Source of the DNA: Aspidiotus rigidus
Lineage: Eukaryota > Arthropoda > Insecta > Hemiptera > Diaspididae
DNA length: 64,000 bases
NCBI GenBank assembly: GCA_035079385.1
Contig: JAVHKY010000029.1
Location: forward strand, 8,556,001-8,620,000
Direction: 5' to 3'
Below are positions 10,182 to 23,799 of the stretch, one piece after another (position 1 is the stretch's first letter; every line of letters begins with the position of its first letter). The notes beneath the pieces were generated by a model, which saw only the letters and a program-made list of their open reading frames with translations, did no database searches and was not told the origin of the DNA. A program made the position numbers and the translations under genes.

Positions 10182-11367
10182 GAGGAAAAATAAATAAATG
10201 AAATCTACCGTGAATATCGTTCATTGACATTCGCATTACTTTTTATCTTTTACCGGGTATATATGTATACGTGTGTATTCTGTACACAGTAGTGATTCAG
10301 TTAATGACCCGACGCAATGCGTATAGCAAAATTGAGGCGAAAAAAAAATTACAACTGGCTAAAATAATATAACGCTTAACATTCATTCTAATGACCTACA
10401 TCGTGACCTCATCAATTGAGCGTATATTTTGACTAACATCATCACCACCATCATCACGATTATTACACTGGTACACACATTAATAAACATTATCGTAAAG
10501 TAAATTTTTGTACATAGTTTTTCCGAGAGTCTACCACTTTTTTTTTTTTTTTTGTTCCGACAAGTAAATACACACACCTAACCCGCACTATATTAATCAA
10601 AGTACAGACACACCAGACCGAAAACACATGCTGTATTCCATCAGCTTATAGAAGAATATCGTTCCATTTTCTTACCCAAGATAATGATGAGTAATTTCAC
10701 TGTCTTCTAGAAGAGACGGAATCGAAAACGTGCGACACGAAACTCCGGTCACAGCACTTTTTCGGGGAAATTAACGTGGAGTATTTCACAATTATATACG
10801 AACGGAAATAGGAGGAGAGCTTGAGCAAAAGACATATTCACCGGCTAGACTGGGCGTTCGCAAAAATTCGTTCGCAATTCAAGAGGATTTCACACGTATT
10901 TCGGAAAAATCTCTTTCTAACCATCAGTTCCTGCGCTACGAAGAAATTCGGTAAGCAATGAAAATCATTTCAGGCTCTCACCTAATGTTGAATGTTTTTA
11001 AAATATCACCAATACTTCAGTTGTCCCTCCTCGAACCGACGAAAACACAACCCAAAAAGAAGCTCATCAAGGTAATGATGTATCGTGAGAGTTAGGGACT
11101 GGCCATAAATTGTTTCAAAATACATGCGAAGTAGAAGTTCATAAAAAAAAAATTTATAAGCACTTGGAATTTCCTTCTAGCTCGAGTTTAAAGAAGCTAT
11201 TTCAAACCTATCGCAAGCTACATTGACAGAAAAACCCTGAGAAACGTACAAAACCTGTTCTACGCGATACAAGAGACTATCCTCTAGAGTATTACCCATA
11301 CAGACAGAGCAGTGGATCGGTCTCGTTTTTGATCGCGGTCAACGTTCCTCGACTTCTTGCAAAATCT
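10182..11367. other. no supported gene
   Basis: The stretch contains a 16-17 T run near 10538-10554 and a CAT/ATC-rich simple patch near 10440, and otherwise shows nothing recognised. Confidence 0.45.
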
Positions 11368-12590
11368 ACTCCTACGCTGTGATTGCGCACACGTCTACAA
11401 AATAAGTGATGATATAGGAGGAATGATGACGTAGAACATGACTTTGATCCAGTCTATGAGGAGGACAAGGTACTGTTTTATATCCATGTTTAAAACAGTA
11501 AGCTAGTACGTACATAAAGGAAACTTGGGCAGACTTCGAAGCATCATCATGTCTATACAGGAAGATGAAGCGTGTGAAAGAAAGATAGGAAAATATCGTG
11601 ATAGACCCACTTATCTGCTCTTCTCTTATCCATTGGCGTATGGAAGGTCACAATCTAGGGATAGAGAAGAGGAAGGTTCAAGTTCATAACAAAGAAGAAA
11701 TCCGAAAGTCCTCATACAACTGGGCACACCTCAGAGACGGTATTGATGTCACTCTCTTCTCACGCAAATACTCTTAATCACAGTTCTATTCTCATTCCTC
11801 ATCATTCAGCAAAAGGAAAAAGATTCACCAAATAGGTGATGCTACAGAGGAAGTCCTACGCTGTCATTGCAAACACGCTCACAAATTAGGTGAGGGTACA
11901 GAAGGAATGATGACGTAAAACATGACTTTGATCCGAATCAACATCAATTCTATATAATGAGAAGGTAGCATTGGTAAGAACAACAACAAGCTATTGTTTT
12001 ATACTCATGTTGAAAACCAAAAGCTAGCAAGTGTACGAGGGAAACTTGGGCAGGCTTCAAAGCTTCCATGTTGATAGAAGGGAAGAGGAAGCGTTGAGAG
12101 AAAGATAGGAAAATATCGCAATATACCAACTTGTGCACTCAATCTTCTCTTATCCATCGGTGCAGTGAAGCTGACAATCTTGGGGTAGAGAAGAAGGCAG
12201 GAGCAAGAAGGTTCGAGTTCCAAAAGAAACTAGGAAGGTATCCATGCAAAAATACGAAATTATCTCAAGGAACGGTGGGAGGGTATCAATGCCACTCCTT
12301 TCCCACGCAAATCTTCTCATTCTAAGTTGTTACTTCAATTCCTCACCACTCGGCGAAACTAAACCGATTCACAAAATAGGTGTAGGGAAGATCGCAATCT
12401 TGTGGTAGAGAGGAAGAGGGCAGGAGCAAAAGGTTCGAGTCTAGCACACTTAAAGGATGGTGCAGTCCTCAAGCAAGTGCTCTCATCCAGGTCATTATTC
12501 TTATTCCTTACCACTCAGAGAAAGTGAACCAATTCCACGAAATTGATGGTGAGAAGGTCGCAATCTTGGGGGCTAGAGAGGAAAAAGGCA
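11368..12590 (+). repeat. degenerate tandem array
   Basis: Two long units about 484 bp apart share many blocks: TCCTACGCTGT (11370, 11854), GGAATGATGACGTA.AACATGACTTTGATCC (11422, 11906), GGAAACTTGGGCAG.CTTC (11519, 12041) and GAAAGATAGGAAAATATCG. They are followed by two shorter units around GAAG.TCGCAATCTTG (about 12390 and 12555). Overlapping open frames are by-products. Confidence 0.65.
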
Positions 12591-13435
12591 AAGCTGATTT
12601 ATGTAACATATTTTCGGCTTCTCGTGGCAGGGGTAATACCGCTTTCTCCTCTACTCTTCATCAGCAATATAGGTCAACACAACGAGGCATCATCTTATCA
12701 CCAGGGGTGGAGGTAAGGAGGCACACCCAGAATACAACAGCGGTACACTAATTTAGCCCTCGGCCTCATCTCATGACCAGCATAATGCTGGTATAACATA
12801 CAATTTCGATCCAGATCATTGCCCTACTATCAATTGAAAAGGGAGGATGGTGTAGACGAAAACTACGAACAATACCGCACATAATACACAAATTCGAACT
12901 TTCACAACTTACCTACCGCAATCATTTCTGTTCGCACCTTACGAACCACATCAAGAACATGCACCATCAAGTGATCAATTCGAACTACCATATGCCTATT
13001 TTAGGATCCCGTTTCTCAAACGTGCAGCAATATTTTCTTCTCGTACCTCACTATCGAACAATTATATCCAAGTACGTTCCTTTGACTGTAACTTTACATG
13101 GACTATATTTACAGATAACAGCGCTCGTCAAACACCGCGGTTAGGGGGCAAATGTTGTGTGCATAAACTTGCAATCCGATCTCAAATTTGACGAACCCGA
13201 TAACGAAATTTGAATTTGATCAGGAAATGCAACAAGACATACACACACATTATCAAAAAGAAATGTGTATTATACATCTGAAACTTTACACCGAACCATC
13301 GATAAAGGAAGAGTGAAGTCGGGACATCAAATATGTTTATCGTTGATCAACAAGAAAATTTACCTTCCTATCATCCTTCGTTGTAAAAGAGGAGCCTACA
13401 AACCGATACAGAGAACTCTAATCTAAATTGTTACA
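12591..13435. other. no supported gene
   Basis: Short open frames only, without motifs or splice context. Confidence 0.45.
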
Positions 13436-13561
13436 AAGGAGAGGATAGGAGAGGTTCATATAAGATGCTATATCGTGAAGGAGAGGATGGGAGAGGTCCA
13501 TATAAGATGCTATATCGTGTAGGAGAGGATGGGAGAGGTCCATATAAGATGCTATATCGTG
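13436..13561. repeat. three-copy tandem repeat of exactly 42 bp
   Basis: Three units (13436, 13478, 13520) share GATGGGAGAGGTCCATATAA and GATGCTATATCGTG with few changes. Because 42 is a multiple of three, the minus strand stays open and reads a repeating 14-residue motif (HDIASYMDLSHPLL). There is no other evidence of translation. Confidence 0.85.
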
Positions 13562-16427
13562 TAACCAACCACCTATCGTGAAACAAAAAAATAACGTTTT
13601 CATTTAGAACTTCAGATTCAGGTCCTCACCATAAAGAAGTGAAAAACTTGCACTATTAAAGGGAAAGGATCATGTAGTAGTTCTTTCAAAAGGTTCCTCT
13701 TTCCCCTCAAGACGGCAAAGTCAAATTCCACACTCGACATGAAATCTGATCAGATTAGCGGTACAACTTGCAATCTCTATCTCCCAGTAGACAGAAATAA
13801 CTTGCGAAAAGCGGTCTACTTTCAACCTACAGTCAACTAACACGAACTTTCAATCGAAATAAACCACGAATAACCTTCAAAAATATCGTATATAATGTAT
13901 TCCTATTGCTCAGCTTTACCTACTGCAAAATCTCTCCCTCACCCTTTAAAATATAAACAAAGAATAAGTCCCACATTGAACCAACTTTCGGTCGAAACAA
14001 CACGTGAGAAAGGTTCGCAGTCACCGTCTAGAGAGAAGATACATACGAAAAGAAAGTAGCAATAAAGGCGAAATAAAACGAAGGGTTTTGGTGCAACTTG
14101 TTGACTATGCAGCTTATTATATTAACATCTTACATACATATGAGTAACGAAGGTACAGCGCGTATAATATATAGGAAACGAAAAGCCGAGAAGGGGGAAA
14201 AAAAAGAAGGAAAATCGTATACGAGACGGTGAAACGCGACATCCTTGCCAATATTTGTAGACACGAACGACGTTTTATCGACTTTTCATTCAAAGGCGCT
14301 TTTCGCGAGTATTCAGAGTAGCCCGAGAGTTAAATACGTATACGTATTTATATACCGATGTTTTACCGGGTTAACAAGTGGTCGTTCAAGTGATAAGAGA
14401 AGATTCGAATAAAGAGAGAGAAAGAACGAGAGAACAAACACGTAAACTTTTCAACCCTGCCCGCTCCTCCTTACACAAACCCTTCGACATTAGGGCTATT
14501 TCGCACCAAGATTATGTATTTTACAGGCGTTCGGGTTAATAATGACGGTTCGCACACAACTTTTATGAAGCGCCGCCGCCAAAGGCCATTAATTCTTTAC
14601 TTCCTCATCCTTATCGCGTCTGCGGTCGAGATTATTTTACACGTTCGCGCGTCGTCGCATCTGTATATATACGAAAGAATTTCTAGACGGAGAGCTAATA
14701 TATAGATCAACGTTTAGAAAGAAAATATTACCTACATATTATACAAAGTAAACAATGCGTACGTAAAATATACTCGTATAGGATAGGTTATTCAATGAAA
14801 CTAGAAACACTCATTGAATATTATCAGGTTAAACGCCTCAACGGCAGGCATACACGCACTAGCACTCTTCATTCGCTCGTCACTAGGTTAAATAATAACT
14901 TAAACAAAACATGTTCTCCGAGACAGACAAAGAATAAATAAAAACGACAACTTTGAAAGAAAGAAAAAAAAAAAAAATGCAATAATGACAACTAGTCGAC
15001 AAACACCAACACGGTCGATTACCCGAAAGAAAGGGAAAGTATACGATAAAAATAAACCAATAATAAAAAAAAAGAAAAATAAAACGACGAGGAAATAAAT
15101 AATGATGATGAAAAGAACAGAGAGAGAGAAAGAGAAAAAAAGACTCGGTCGGCTCGTGCCACCACAATGATGATGTAGTAGGTAAAGGTCGTTCAAATAC
15201 CGACAATGTCGATAATGGTATAAGCGTTCTTTTCCAATATTCACACAGGTTCATCACTAATAAAAATCCATCCGACAACAAAGAAAGAAAAGAAGGAAAA
15301 AAAAATAATAATAAATAATACCCACCGTGGGGAAATCAAGCATGTAAATGTCGATATGACTAATACGTTTTTAGGCTCAACGTCAGTTCATTGACGGTCC
15401 AAACGCGTGTCTGGCTGCGCTGTTGTAGTATTCACCTCTTTCTCCTATATTATTATTACAATCACTTGTTACCCGAGCATTACAATCCTTTTTTCTTTCC
15501 TCTCTCTCTTTCTATAAATTTATCGAGTGTTGAAGCACCAGACAGATGTTTAGGACCCGATTACGACCGCAACAATAATTGTAGCATATCCATCTTTACT
15601 CGTTAAAACGTCACTCAGTCTGGCGGGAACAAAATTAACAAGGCGCGGGTCAGGGTATCGAACTCCTCCTCGGAAAGTAATGACCAAAAAAAAAAAAAAA
15701 AAAAAAAAAAGGTACCTGCGGATGCTCGTAAATCAATCCCGCTCCACTCATTCGCAAAATTCAATAGAAAAGGATGGTACGGAAGGTGCCATGCCAATGT
15801 TATGTGTATTTCCTATCGTTCATTCAATAAATGTCGGCAAGAAAGAAAGAGTGTGACCGAATTACTAAAATACCTACATATGACCAGTGACTTCTTTGAA
15901 AAATTCCTACGATCGTATTGTTTAACGTACCAGACATTCTGTCTCGTATTTTTCGACTTAATAATGATAACATCATTTATTGTATACAGGTCTGAATTAA
16001 TATAGATTACCAAGCTTTTGGAGAATTTTTACAAGTGAGAACAGCGTCGCGTCGACCCGGTAACTGATTAGTTCTACTCGGTGGATCAGAACAAGCAAGC
16101 TATCAGCAGGAAAAGAAGCTCTGCAGACGCATGCGAGTGCGCGGCAAAATATGCGACAGCGACACTTTATATGTAAGAAAATAGACACATCAAGGTCTAA
16201 GCGTGGTCTAAAGTAAGTTCTTATGACTCACGACTGCCTACTTTCAAACTTGGAACAGTTTGAAGTATGAACGTACTATGACTGTTCAGAAAGATGACCT
16301 AAGCTGTCCAAGCAACTTTAAAACAATCAAGAAAAATGGTTCTCTTACAGAAGTACGAAAGATCCGATTATCCTGATTGTTTCTTTGTACCTTGAACGTT
16401 AATTGTAAAAGCGGTTCAACTTCTATA
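13562..16427. other. no supported gene
   Basis: AT-rich sequence with an A/T-homopolymer patch (14960-15130), an unusually long run of 25 A (15686-15710) and CT/GA tracts. The minus-strand frames around 14880-15280 are translations of these tracts. No transposon ends were recognised. Confidence 0.45.
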
Positions 16428-16690
16428 CAGGGATGGAAATTTTAAGCCGTCAATCGCTTCAGCCGAAGCAACACCTTATAAGCCCCTCTCAAGCCCAAGT
16501 ATTTGCCAATTTTCATCAAGCTAAAAGCCAGTCATTGAGAGAACTTATTGGTTTGACTCCAAAGCTGATTTATTGCACTCCGGGGCCGTATTATTCTGCT
16601 TTGGAGTTGTTTTTTGCTTAGCCAAAAGTTAGATGTTATTGAGCTGTTGAAATGTAGAAGAAGCCAAAAGCTAGTCTTCCAATTCAAAAA
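16428..16690 (+). mobile_element. truncated hAT MITE, same family as 32359-32864
   Basis: It begins with CAGGGATGGAAATTTTAAG and continues CGTCAATCGCT...GCCAAAAGC..AGTCATTGAG, closely following the intact copy at 32359. The AAGCC/AAGCT subterminal motifs are dense. The right terminus (CTTTCCATCCCTG) is absent, so the copy is 3'-truncated. The plus-strand open frame inside it is not a gene. Confidence 0.7.
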
Positions 16691-18689
16691 TCCTTGTTCG
16701 GTTCGGGCCGTTATGTTCAGTATAATAAAAGAGGGGATCGGGGCCATCTTGCCGTTTAAATGAGTTATGCCAAAATATCTAAGGAAAGAAGCGATTTAGG
16801 ATCAAGATAATAAAATTTGTAGATCGTGAAATTTTCTACAAGTCATCTTCTCTCATGAGAATTGATTCACACTGATTCGAGGAACCTGTACCGACTATCA
16901 ATTTTTGCGTTTTTGTTATGCGCGATACTAGCGCTGTTCGGTCCGGATTGACTGTAGTTAAGTGATTAAATGGGTGAGAAGTAAGACACAAAATTTTCAA
17001 CTTTTATTTTGTACCGAGTATTCTAGTAACTGTAACAGAGGAACTATCTTAAGCAGCGGCGTATTTACGGCCTTTCTACGGAGGGTCTCAAGTCAGCTTT
17101 CTAAAATTTGTGAAAAAGATGACTAAAACTCTATCAAGGTATTATACTTCATGATTGTGAATATTGATGTGTACGAGTTTTGAACAGAGTTTGAAATGGA
17201 TGCTGTTCTGGTGATAAAAGTCTAGAAGTTTGGAATCAGTATACATATTGCAAGTTTAGGCTGAAATTACAAATATGAATGCCAAGGAAATACTCGAGCG
17301 AAAAGATTGAACTAAAGATTGTTGAATTGAACACACGGAGAATCATTAGAATTTGATAGAGCGATATTTACTAAGAATTTGTGTTTTTAAAAAGTCTTTA
17401 AATTGGGTACTCACGAACATAATATTTTCAATTATATCTGCAGAATTTTAAAATGCCTTCCAAAACCTGAGGAGTACTTCAGTTTCCCGACTTCAGGCCT
17501 CATTACATATCTATTTTGAGCGGTCTCAATATAGATAAAAGTACTTCGGCGCTCTCTGATACCACAAGTAAGTAACAATATGAAAAAACCCTGGTTCTTT
17601 ACATACAAGCAAGAATCATTTTCAACCTCCAACAGTAGGGAGCAGAGCTTGTGGGCACGGGGACTTTTCAATCCAAAATTCCAAGTCTACGAAGACTATT
17701 TTACTCCCGTACTAGAGGCGCGCCACAGTCGCTCCATACATGCATTCGAGTTGGAGTGATCGAGAATTTGTTCCACGGGAGAAGTGCCCCAGGAAATGAT
17801 AGATTATACCTGATAAGAGCAATTTCAAAAATCTCATCTAACGTTTTCATGATTTTTAAAGGTCAATGGACGCCTTTCACGTAACTGGAATTCGACGAAG
17901 CGTCCAAGAAGAAGAAACATTCGACCTATCTAATCATGCAAAAGAAAAAGGACCTTGTAAACGCACAACATTTTCAAAGAAACGATAGAAACGGGCTAGA
18001 TACGGCACGGAGGATAAACACGTGTTATTTTCTTCCGAAGTACAACTTTATACCAGCCGAACATTTTGTAGCATTTTTCAGATGAAACGAGGGTTACGTC
18101 ACGGAAGAGCACGTGCTAATTTCTTCCGAACGACTTACTAGTCGGTCATCTGCGAGGATGAACCGTAATATAGTAGGACAACCCCTTTCACAATACGTGT
18201 ACACACTAACACACTACATCGGGGCAAAAAATCTTTTGCAGGCTGATATTGCGTCAACAATAGAGAACGAGAAAAACGAGCCTACACAATAAGGCTGACT
18301 AATGGTATAGCTCATACTACAATTACGGACCATTCACATGCTAGTGACGTAGGGGAAGCAGGAAGTGAAGTGCAGTACGACTGCGAAGCCTTCCTTCCAC
18401 TCTCTTTTCAGTATTTTATATACGTGTACTACAGTATTAACGCGGCGCCTGCTGGGATTTCCATCGAAGAGGAGGAAGGGATTTATATTCGCGACATCAC
18501 CGTTACGCATCAGGTTGTTAACACCGACGTTAAACATTTAAAATGTTTGCGGGCGGCGAGTTTACACATGCACGACGCTGGCGGGCCCGGAGGAGGAAGG
18601 TGCGCTGATAAAACGCGGAAAACGAAACGGATGAAATTTGTCTACATCCTACAAATATATATAGGTGCATTCGTAGTAAAAGACGTAAC
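16691..18689. other. no supported gene
   Basis: Nothing recognised beyond short open frames. Confidence 0.45.
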
Positions 18690-19060
18690 CGAAGAAGTGT
18701 AAAACGCACGCACCTTGTCGTCCGATCGGCTATACGAGAGCGAGTTAAAAGGCCGCCTTTGACCTCGCGCGCCGCGCGTTTCTTCGTCGTCGCAACTTTT
18801 CTAGGTCGAGAAACGTCGAACTAGAAAACGTCTCATAAGGTAAAAACGCCTTTTACACCTGTTAATATACACATCGCACACACAATTGCCAACGAACGCG
18901 TGCCCAGACGAGAACCGCAGCCCCCGCGGCGCTTCTTCGCCCGCTCCACATTATGAGAAAGGTAAAGAGAACTCTTTTTAGCAGTCACAGTTGATAAAGT
19001 CGCGCTATGGACGCGTGCATACACGAAAAGGGAAGACAATACGCGTATTTGTACACGTCT
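18690..19060. promoter_or_regulatory. CpG-rich island-like stretch
   Basis: Locally rich in CG dinucleotides (for example CTCGCGCGCCGCGCG near 18763) against an AT-rich background. Such patches in insect genomes often mark promoters or enhancers. No TATA/initiator pair or clear first exon was found, so the role is inferred only. Confidence 0.25.
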
Positions 19061-19316
19061 GATTGGCGTCTGATAAAATGTAACATGGTTAAAAACGTGC
19101 GAGAACGATTTACTTTCGCTCGAATTTTTCCGTCGCCTGAAGGTGTCCCTCATCTTTCTCTCAATTAAAGCGTTGCTCTGTTCGTCCAAGCAAGAAAAGG
19201 ACCTTCTACTAGGATACATATGTGCTCCGTACTTCGTCTACTCCAATCATCATTAGGTCATTCATGAACGAGTTCACGTGGCTGTATAATTCAACTGAAA
19301 TTTTTTTTCACCAAAA

Positions 19317-19514
19317 TCAGACAGGAGAGTAGCAGGAAGAAGAATTATAGTCAAAGAAATGTCGATTTTGTTCCCGAAGTCCTGGAGAATCTTCCGATTC
19401 AACTCTCCCTCTTCTAGAACGAAACCCTGGAGAATATAATCTCTGCTCATCATTCACGTTGCTGGGTACAGACACCGGTATCATTTTTTTGTTCAAATTT
19501 TCATCATCACTCAC
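19317..19514 (-). CDS. possible coding exon, unknown protein
   Basis: A minus-strand open frame has coding-like composition: polar, few rare residues, and two diverged SPG motifs (YSPGFRSRR and DSPGLREQN) before ending in CYSPV and a stop. The only in-frame ATG is ten codons in (KKMIPVSV), giving 55 residues. No clean acceptor opens the frame: the good one at ATTTCATTAG is followed by a stop in this phase. Unrecognised, and possibly chance. Confidence 0.25.
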   Translation of the reverse strand: MSDDENLNKKMIPVSVPSNVNDEQRLYSPGFRSRRGRVESEDSPGLREQNRHFFDYNSSSCYSPV

Positions 19515-22500
19515 GCCTCTTAGTCAATGACATTCTAATGAAATAAAACCACCACAAAAATGGTTTACATCAATAAGAAATAAACTCTGGGGTATATGGA
19601 AAGCTAAAACTTCCCAAAGTAGTATAGAACGTCTGTTTATTACCGAGGTAGAACTCACGTGCAGGCGCAAGTCCACTGGGAAGGGGCGGTGGGATGGAGA
19701 AATATAGATACAAAAAGGTCAAGCAATCTCTCATCACAAACTGATTTCACCGGCGGGTAAATTTTGATATTACGCCCACCGTGATCTCAAAAAGCTCACT
19801 CGCTGACTTCATTTGCGATTCCCGGGGTCATCATTTACAATGTTGATTGAGAAAAATAGGAAATCTACTTTAGGGAAGAGGTTTTTGATTTGCTGACAAA
19901 CTGCACTGAAAATTATCCCATAGTACACCAGAAGAAGTGCACGCATATGATAAAGTATCATCGAACGAATGAATGCACAACTTTTATCGCGCGAGAACGT
20001 AGCGAAGGCTAGAGTTCGAGCCTAAAAACGCTAACTTTGAAGCGAGCTTATCGACGAAAGAATGAATAGGTTGATAAAAGCCCTATTCACGAAGTACAGT
20101 CCCGTATAACAGTGGCAACAATAATTTACAATAAACATTTTAATAGTACAGGGTAACAACTGGTTCCGTTCGCATGGGAAAAAGACGCGCATACTTTCCT
20201 TCCACATCCTCGAGAACGTAACAATCTAAATTACCTCTCGATAACTCTACAAACTTAATTTCTCACCGTACGCATTGAGGAACATCGGTACTTTCTAGAT
20301 TCGGAATGGTCTACTAAGTCTTTGCATTCCTAGTTTTGGAACAATGCTCAGCGAGCGTACAATCGTAAAATAACGCCGTGATAAAACATTAAATTGCAAA
20401 ACAAATTTTGGAATACTTTTCATTTACTTTCATCATAATATTCGAATGTACCGTTACAGGAGAGTAACCCACTAGGTTCGGGAATAAGAAGCGTCCTCAA
20501 GACTAAGAGAAGGGTCACTAAAACGTATGTGTGGGTCTTTTGCACGTATGCTCAAGTAATATCTGACTCTCGTCGAAATAATTGAAATAAACGAATAAAA
20601 CTTCGAAAATACTCAATTTGAGATATTCTGACGTTTAATCACAGATGGATCAACAGAAATGGGTCTCTCCGATCATGACAAGAGATACCTTTCTCTTTTT
20701 TCTTACCTAAAACATGAGTTAGGGTAAGAATTACGTCACAGCGTAAAGTTTTGTAAATTGGACTGAATACGAGAGTAGTGAACATATGAGCCAATAAATT
20801 TCAATTCTCCATCAGTAACCATAAGTAAAATTATACATGCTCCTCATAAGTGGCAAACAGAAACCCTTTTCGTGGATCGAAGAGAACTAAGGTTCTTAGG
20901 AAACTAATGAACAAAAGTATAATATCAGAGGTAAGGATGAAGTTCCGTTGTAAGAATAATTTTGAAGGAATACACGCTACATTTTCTTATCCTTCTGGAA
21001 TTGTTTTACTCATGCTTCAACAATGACTGTTGGTAAGACCAGTTCAATTTAAAGAGATTTTTTCGGATTTCTTTCTCCTCAAAAAGAGATTCCATTTCAT
21101 CAAATGAGAGCAAGCCAATCGTTTCAAACCGGAGAAGTGGTACTATTGAAGGATAAATAGAATACCAATTCTCTTGATTCATCAATATATAGTTGTTTGA
21201 ATCATGAAAGTTCTTATAATTCTTGCTTGAATTCATTTTCTTGATTCATTTACTGCTTCATTTAAAAAAGATTTACACTGAGACGGGAAGAAAAAGTCCC
21301 TTACTCATTAAAGCGTTATACGAGGAAAATAACTTAGCGTTTTTAAACGTTCTAGCAGCATGAAAATCGTGACTCCCGTAAGACCGCGAACAGTCATCAA
21401 GAAATCCAATGCCGCTTGTGAGGCGATTCCACGCTCACGATTCGTGACTTGGAGCTACTATTCTTAGACCGGGAAGCGCCGAGTCTTACTGTGGAAATTT
21501 CAAACTACTGGTGCAGCAGCGAAGGAAAAATACGAACTAGTATCATACGTATGATCGTTTCCGTCTTCATTACAAAAATCGTCGCCAGATCGGAGGACTT
21601 TACACAATTCAAGTGGGCAAAGATATCGGAAATATCGAAGACATAATTTTCATCACATTCCCTGCCTTCCAGAAAATTCCATCCTTTCGAAAATTTGCTT
21701 TGAGAAAAAGGTGCTTGACGTCACGTAACCCGATCTTGGGAATGGATGTTAAGCGTAAGCAGCGGTAAGCTTCTGATTGACTGTTCAAAGCAAATGATCC
21801 TGAGCATCCTTTTCTCACAGTGGGTCACTTGGGGCGAATGATGGAAAAATCGAAATTTTTACCTTTTCATCTTCTACTTTAGAATGAGGCCAAGATACAA
21901 GAATCAACAGTTAAAAACAAATTTATTGTATCGCACGCCAAATATATCTCAGTGGTGGACCGAAGTTCAAGAGCTCGAAGATTTTGTTCATAATTTGGGC
22001 TCACAATTAAAAGCTCACTATGCCGTCAGAAGTAAGACATCCTCTATCATCCAAATGAGTCAGAACTAATCGACGAAATTGGAAAGAAAATTTTCAGATC
22101 TCGGGGTCGGAGAATAAGACCCCCACCCCAGAACAAAGCAAAATCCTGGTGAAAGTCAAATTAAGGGACAAAAAAAGGTGGATAATTTCATTTTTGTAGT
22201 GCCTCCCCAGAATTTGGGTACTTTTCTGTCTCATAATAGAACGAGTGACAAGACGCAAGAATCGACAGATAATCACGAATTTTGGCTTGAACAGGCCAAT
22301 TGAGATGAACTGTACTGAAGAAAAGAAGTGAAGCTCAAAAAGTTCTAAAATATTATTCACAATTAGTTTCAACAATGCAGGATGTCAAGAAATCGAGACT
22401 TCCCAACATTCTTTCTTCACTTCATCCCCCGCCCCCAGAAAAGAAAAAAAATACATCATACTATCAAAAATGATGTACGCCTCGCCTCACTTTCGATCGG

Positions 22501-23276
22501 TGTAAATAAAAATCGTTCTCAGAGAAAAGAGAGAAAAGGGGGGAAAATGGAGTCATCGAACAGACAAAAGTACAATGAAAGGATCGAGTTCTAAAGTAAT
22601 ACATCCCATAACGTCTGATGACTTATAACCCATAAATTCGATATCCCCCTTCTCCTTTTTGAAATCTCAAGGTCCTCTCAAAAATTAAATGCGCCCCCTT
22701 CTCACATTCTATATTATGTGTCACAACCAATCACTAGAGTGGGTGTAAATGCACTTTCTGGTTTAAAAATAATTTATTGAAGGGGAGAGAGGGGAAAGAA
22801 TAGTTTGATCGAGAGATTTATGTGAACTATTCTCAAATCTTCCACAATTTTGACTTCGATATAAAATTCCTTCCAATTTCGAAGAATCTACTCATAAAAC
22901 TTTCAAAGCTCCAGGATTTGACAACGTAATATCAACGACGAAAACTGATAGTATATCTAGAGACCTAAATTTTACGTTGCCTCCTACCCCCCCCCCCCCC
23001 CTTAATTCTCAGTCACACTTGCCCCTGTTCGCCTCTGATCTGAGAATAAGAACAAAGGAGGAATATTCACATCCAGATGGAATTATGTAGAATAGTTAAA
23101 ATTTCTACATAATCTTTCTATGCTGGCGAACAACAAAATCGTATCAATTTGGATACATTCTATCGATAGAAAATTGGACTGTTCGTGGGCTCGGATTATT
23201 TTACACGATCGAAACTGACAATAAGGGATGATAGGCCATCTCTCATAACAATTAAATCTCTTCTCCTTGCTCTTAG
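19515..23276. other. no supported gene; small repeat fragment and C-run
   Basis: At about 21795-21830 a fragment (GAGCATCCTTTTCTCA..G.GGGTCAC) matches an arm of the foldback at 32937-33316. A run of 15 C lies at 22987-23001. The 76-codon minus-strand ORF at 21006-21236 begins with ATG but has no supporting features. Confidence 0.45.
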
Positions 23277-23538
23277 TGCGACAGGAATTCCCACATTTCG
23301 TCTTTTCTGGAAAACAAGTACCAAAAGTTTCCACATGATTCCTGAACAGTCACCAGAAATTGACATTAACGCAGAAGCAGACGACCTTCCAAATATCCAA
23401 ATCAACATTCTACACAACGACCACGACACCATCAGTCATTCTGTAGCATCGATTGCAAAGATTGAGGATCCGATTGGAAATGCCGAAAATACTTCTCTCG
23501 TTCGCAATAATTCGCGACCAGTGTTTCCGATACGGTGA
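23277..23538 (+). CDS. possible terminal coding exon, unknown protein
   Basis: After a strong pyrimidine-rich acceptor (CTCTTCTCCTTGCTCTTAG, ending at 23276) the frame stays open to TGA at 23536-23538, about 86 codons. The peptide begins GIPTFRLFWKTSTKSFHM a few residues in. It continues as an acidic, asparagine-rich cytosolic-looking tail (EIDINAEADDLPNIQINI). Codon composition looks coding, and an AATAAA lies 248 bases after the stop (23786-23791). Upstream exons were not found. The family is not recognised; a membrane-protein C-terminal tail is one possibility. An alternative acceptor lies at GCGACAG. Confidence 0.4.
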
Positions 23539-23785
23539 CGAATGACGATATTAATTAGGTATTACGAGAGAACACGTGTTTCATTAACGTAATAGACAGC
23601 TTTTAAATGACAATCGTCGAGTCGAGTGCAGGCGTACGCACGCAGAAGGGCATCATAACACGAGTAGTACGGCAAACGCAAACACTAAAATAGGAAAGAT
23701 AAGAAAAGAGAGGAAGGAAAGAAAAATACACAGAATACGCGCAGAGGAAAGAAGGACAGCACGAAATAGCAGACGCCGAGTCATA

Positions 23786-23791
23786 AATAAA
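23786..23791 (+). terminator. AATAAA poly(A) signal candidate
   Basis: Canonical hexamer downstream of the candidate exon ending at 23538. Such hexamers are frequent by chance in AT-rich DNA. Confidence 0.3.
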
Positions 23792-23799
23792 TGCTAATT

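Noticed and set aside
16433..16621. Plus-strand ORF with repeated QAK/SQ words
   Set aside because: It lies inside the truncated hAT MITE; the repetition comes from AAGCC/AAGCT subterminal motifs.
18833..19219. 128-codon minus-strand open frame
   Set aside because: Falls in the CpG-rich stretch, is arginine/serine-rich from base composition, and shows no domain or clear start.
21006..21236. 76-codon minus-strand ORF starting with ATG
   Set aside because: Looks mildly protein-like, but there is no acceptor/donor evidence, no family match and no regulatory context.
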